Assembly (NCBI GenBank): GCA_031082105.1
Contig: JAVHLO010000212.1
Location: forward strand, 1 to 6,246
Length of the DNA: 6,246 nt
Direction of reading: 5' to 3'
From: Planctomycetota bacterium
GTDB lineage: Bacteria; Planctomycetota; MHYJ01; JACQXL01; JAVHLO01
Positions 5,357 to 6,246 of the stretch are shown here, one piece after another. A program made the position numbers and the translations under genes. The notes beneath the pieces are model-generated. The model was given only the letters and a program-made list of their open reading frames with translations, was not told where the DNA came from and made no database searches. Each line of letters begins with the position of its first letter. Within the stretch, counting starts at the first letter, position 1.

Positions 5357-5384
5357 ATCGGCATGTGCAGTTTGGTGGACCCCA

Positions 5385-6185
5385 ATGTTCGACAGAATCC
5401 GGGAAGACATCAAGGCGGTATTCCGGTGCGATCCTGCGCCGAAGAGCACGCTCGAGGTGTTTCTATGCTATCCGGGCATGCACGCGCTGTGGGTGCACAG
5501 AGTTGCCCATTGGTTCTACAATCGCGGGATGTACTTTGTCGCCCGCCTGGTTTCGCACGTGAACCGCTTCCTGACCGGAGTGGAGATCCATCCCGGCGCG
5601 AAGTTCGGCCGTCGCGTATTCATCGATCACGGCATGGGCATCGTGGTGGGCGAGACCGCCGAGATCGGTGACGACTGCCTCATCTACAAGGGGGTGGTGC
5701 TGGGCGGGACGAGCACGGACAAGAAGAAGCGCCATCCGACTCTCGGCCGGTGCGTAACGGTGGGCTCCAACGCCTGTGTGCTCGGGCCGATAACGATTGG
5801 CGCCGGCGCGCGGATAGGCTGCTGCTCGGTTGTGGTCAAATCCGTTCCGGCCGGTGCGACGGTCGTAGGGGTGCCCGCGCGGGTGGTGGAACACCACGTG
5901 GAGACCGCCGTTGACCTCGAACACGGACAAATCCAAGACCCGATATCGGTCGTAGCGGCGGGGCTTCTGGAGATGCTTGAGAACGTCGACAAACGGCTCC
6001 AGGCAGTCGAGCATGCCCAAGGGATTGTGACGGGCGAGACGATCTGCGCGCACTGTAAGGGGCGGAAGTTTTTCTCGGGTGAGACATCGGACGAGAAGCC
6101 GCCTGCAGAATCCGGTCCACCGGCCTGCCCCGCGAACGGCGCACACGCGACAGCGGAACCGGGACCTGAAGCGAAGACTGGATAG
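5385..6185 (+). CDS. cysE: Serine O-acetyltransferase with a C-terminal tail
   Basis: The enzyme transfers acetyl from acetyl-CoA to L-serine, giving O-acetylserine for cysteine synthesis in the cytoplasm. It is of the shorter Bacillus-like type. An N-terminal helical part (1-63) precedes the left-handed beta-helix of hexapeptide repeats (about 64-166). VEIHPGAKFG (66-75), IDHGMGIVVGET (80-91) with catalytic His82, GGTSTDKKKRHP (107-118) with His117, and the GVPARVV exit (162-168) are all in place. The usual LEHGQIxDPI segment follows (178-187), then a helix (188-210). Residues from about 211 are extra: CAHC (221-224), then a Pro/Ala/Glu-rich tail to 266, making it about 50 residues longer than typical relatives. 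ATG 5385 has GGTGGA 5 nt upstream. Its own promoter lies at 5213-5241, with a structured leader. Cysteine feedback inhibition is usual in the family but cannot be read from this sequence. Confidence 0.95.
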   Translation: MFDRIREDIKAVFRCDPAPKSTLEVFLCYPGMHALWVHRVAHWFYNRGMYFVARLVSHVNRFLTGVEIHPGAKFGRRVFIDHGMGIVVGETAEIGDDCLIYKGVVLGGTSTDKKKRHPTLGRCVTVGSNACVLGPITIGAGARIGCCSVVVKSVPAGATVVGVPARVVEHHVETAVDLEHGQIQDPISVVAAGLLEMLENVDKRLQAVEHAQGIVTGETICAHCKGRKFFSGETSDEKPPAESGPPACPANGAHATAEPGPEAKTG

Positions 6186-6194
6186 CGCGGCGGG

Positions 6195-6206
6195 AGAGAA
6201 TTCTCT
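6195..6206. repeat. 12-bp palindrome AGAGAATTCTCT after cysE
   Basis: A perfect palindrome begins 10 bp past the cysE stop. It has no loop and no following U-run, so it is a poor terminator candidate. I see no other structure before the repeat at 6227. Confidence 0.3.
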
Positions 6207-6226
6207 AGCCTGGGGTCGTCCTGAAT

Positions 6227-6246
6227 CCCTCACCCCAACCCTCTCC
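6227..6246. repeat. Partial copy of the CCCTCACCCC repeat, cut by the window edge
   Basis: CCCTCACCCCAACCCTCTCC matches the right half of the element at 306-398 (364-383) at 18 of 20 positions. It begins 41 bp after the cysE stop and continues beyond the window, so its hairpin partner is not visible. Confidence 0.65.

Noticed and set aside
5248..5384. T-box or SAM riboswitch in the cysE leader
   Set aside because: None of the conserved T-box or S-box sequence blocks is present. The structure seen is a simple inverted repeat.
402..6185. Functional link between tRNA-Cys and cysE in one window
   Set aside because: They lie almost 5 kb apart on opposite strands with unrelated genes between and separate promoters, so proximity is most simply chance.
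1..6246. CRISPR array, insertion sequence or defence/phage system
   Set aside because: There are no regularly spaced direct repeats with unique spacers, no transposase or integrase, and no nuclease or toxin-like gene. The repeats present are palindromic intergenic elements.

Overview
The window is a 6.2 kb piece of a GC-rich bacterial chromosome, about 60% G+C by eye. It holds five protein-coding genes and one tRNA. Four genes and the tRNA lie on the minus strand: a membrane-anchored HEAT-repeat protein (3872-5155), an unrecognised 117-residue protein (3236-3589), a ketopantoate reductase (2069-3025), an AmrS-type radical SAM protein with a twin-arginine-like N-terminus (709-1899), and tRNA-Cys(GCA) (402-473). 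One gene, a serine O-acetyltransferase (5385-6185), lies on the plus strand and is divergent from the HEAT gene. No MEMO or AMMECR1 partner of AmrS and no mobile-element gene is present.

The gaps between genes hold almost as much structure as the genes. Nearly every gap carries a different palindromic or tandem repeat: an inverted pair of ATTCCCGCGAAAGCGGGAAT elements (3-122), a GCAGCGAAGCAAT hairpin (128-184), a CCCTCTCCC hairpin element (306-398, with a second partial copy at the right edge), a GTAGTAGCGACT palindrome (588-613), an 8-bp tandem repeat (678-709), a TCATTTGTCATTG inverted repeat (1953-2062), a two-tier inverted repeat (3754-3864) and an A/T-tract inverted repeat (5267-5356). 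Such a mix is familiar from uncultured PVC-like, Hydrogenedentes-like or deltaproteobacteria-like genomes. That assignment is inference from gene style and repeat style, with low confidence.

Three sigma70-type promoters are clear. The tRNA-Cys promoter and the HEAT-gene promoter both read TTGACA-17 bp-TAGAAT. The cysE promoter reads TTGAAA-17 bp-TATACT. The last two stand back to back with 22 bp between their -35 boxes. The HEAT-gene promoter puts the expected transcription start on the A of the ATG, so this gene is probably read from a leaderless mRNA. The cysE transcript would start with a leader of about 137 nt that contains the A/T-tract inverted repeat.

The genes do not form an obvious shared pathway: pantothenate/CoA synthesis, cysteine synthesis, a radical SAM protein of unsettled role and a scaffold protein. 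I see no convincing new multi-gene system. The most useful leads are the predicted leaderless gene, the exported-looking AmrS, the inverted repeats set directly against stop codons, and the tailed serine acetyltransferase.
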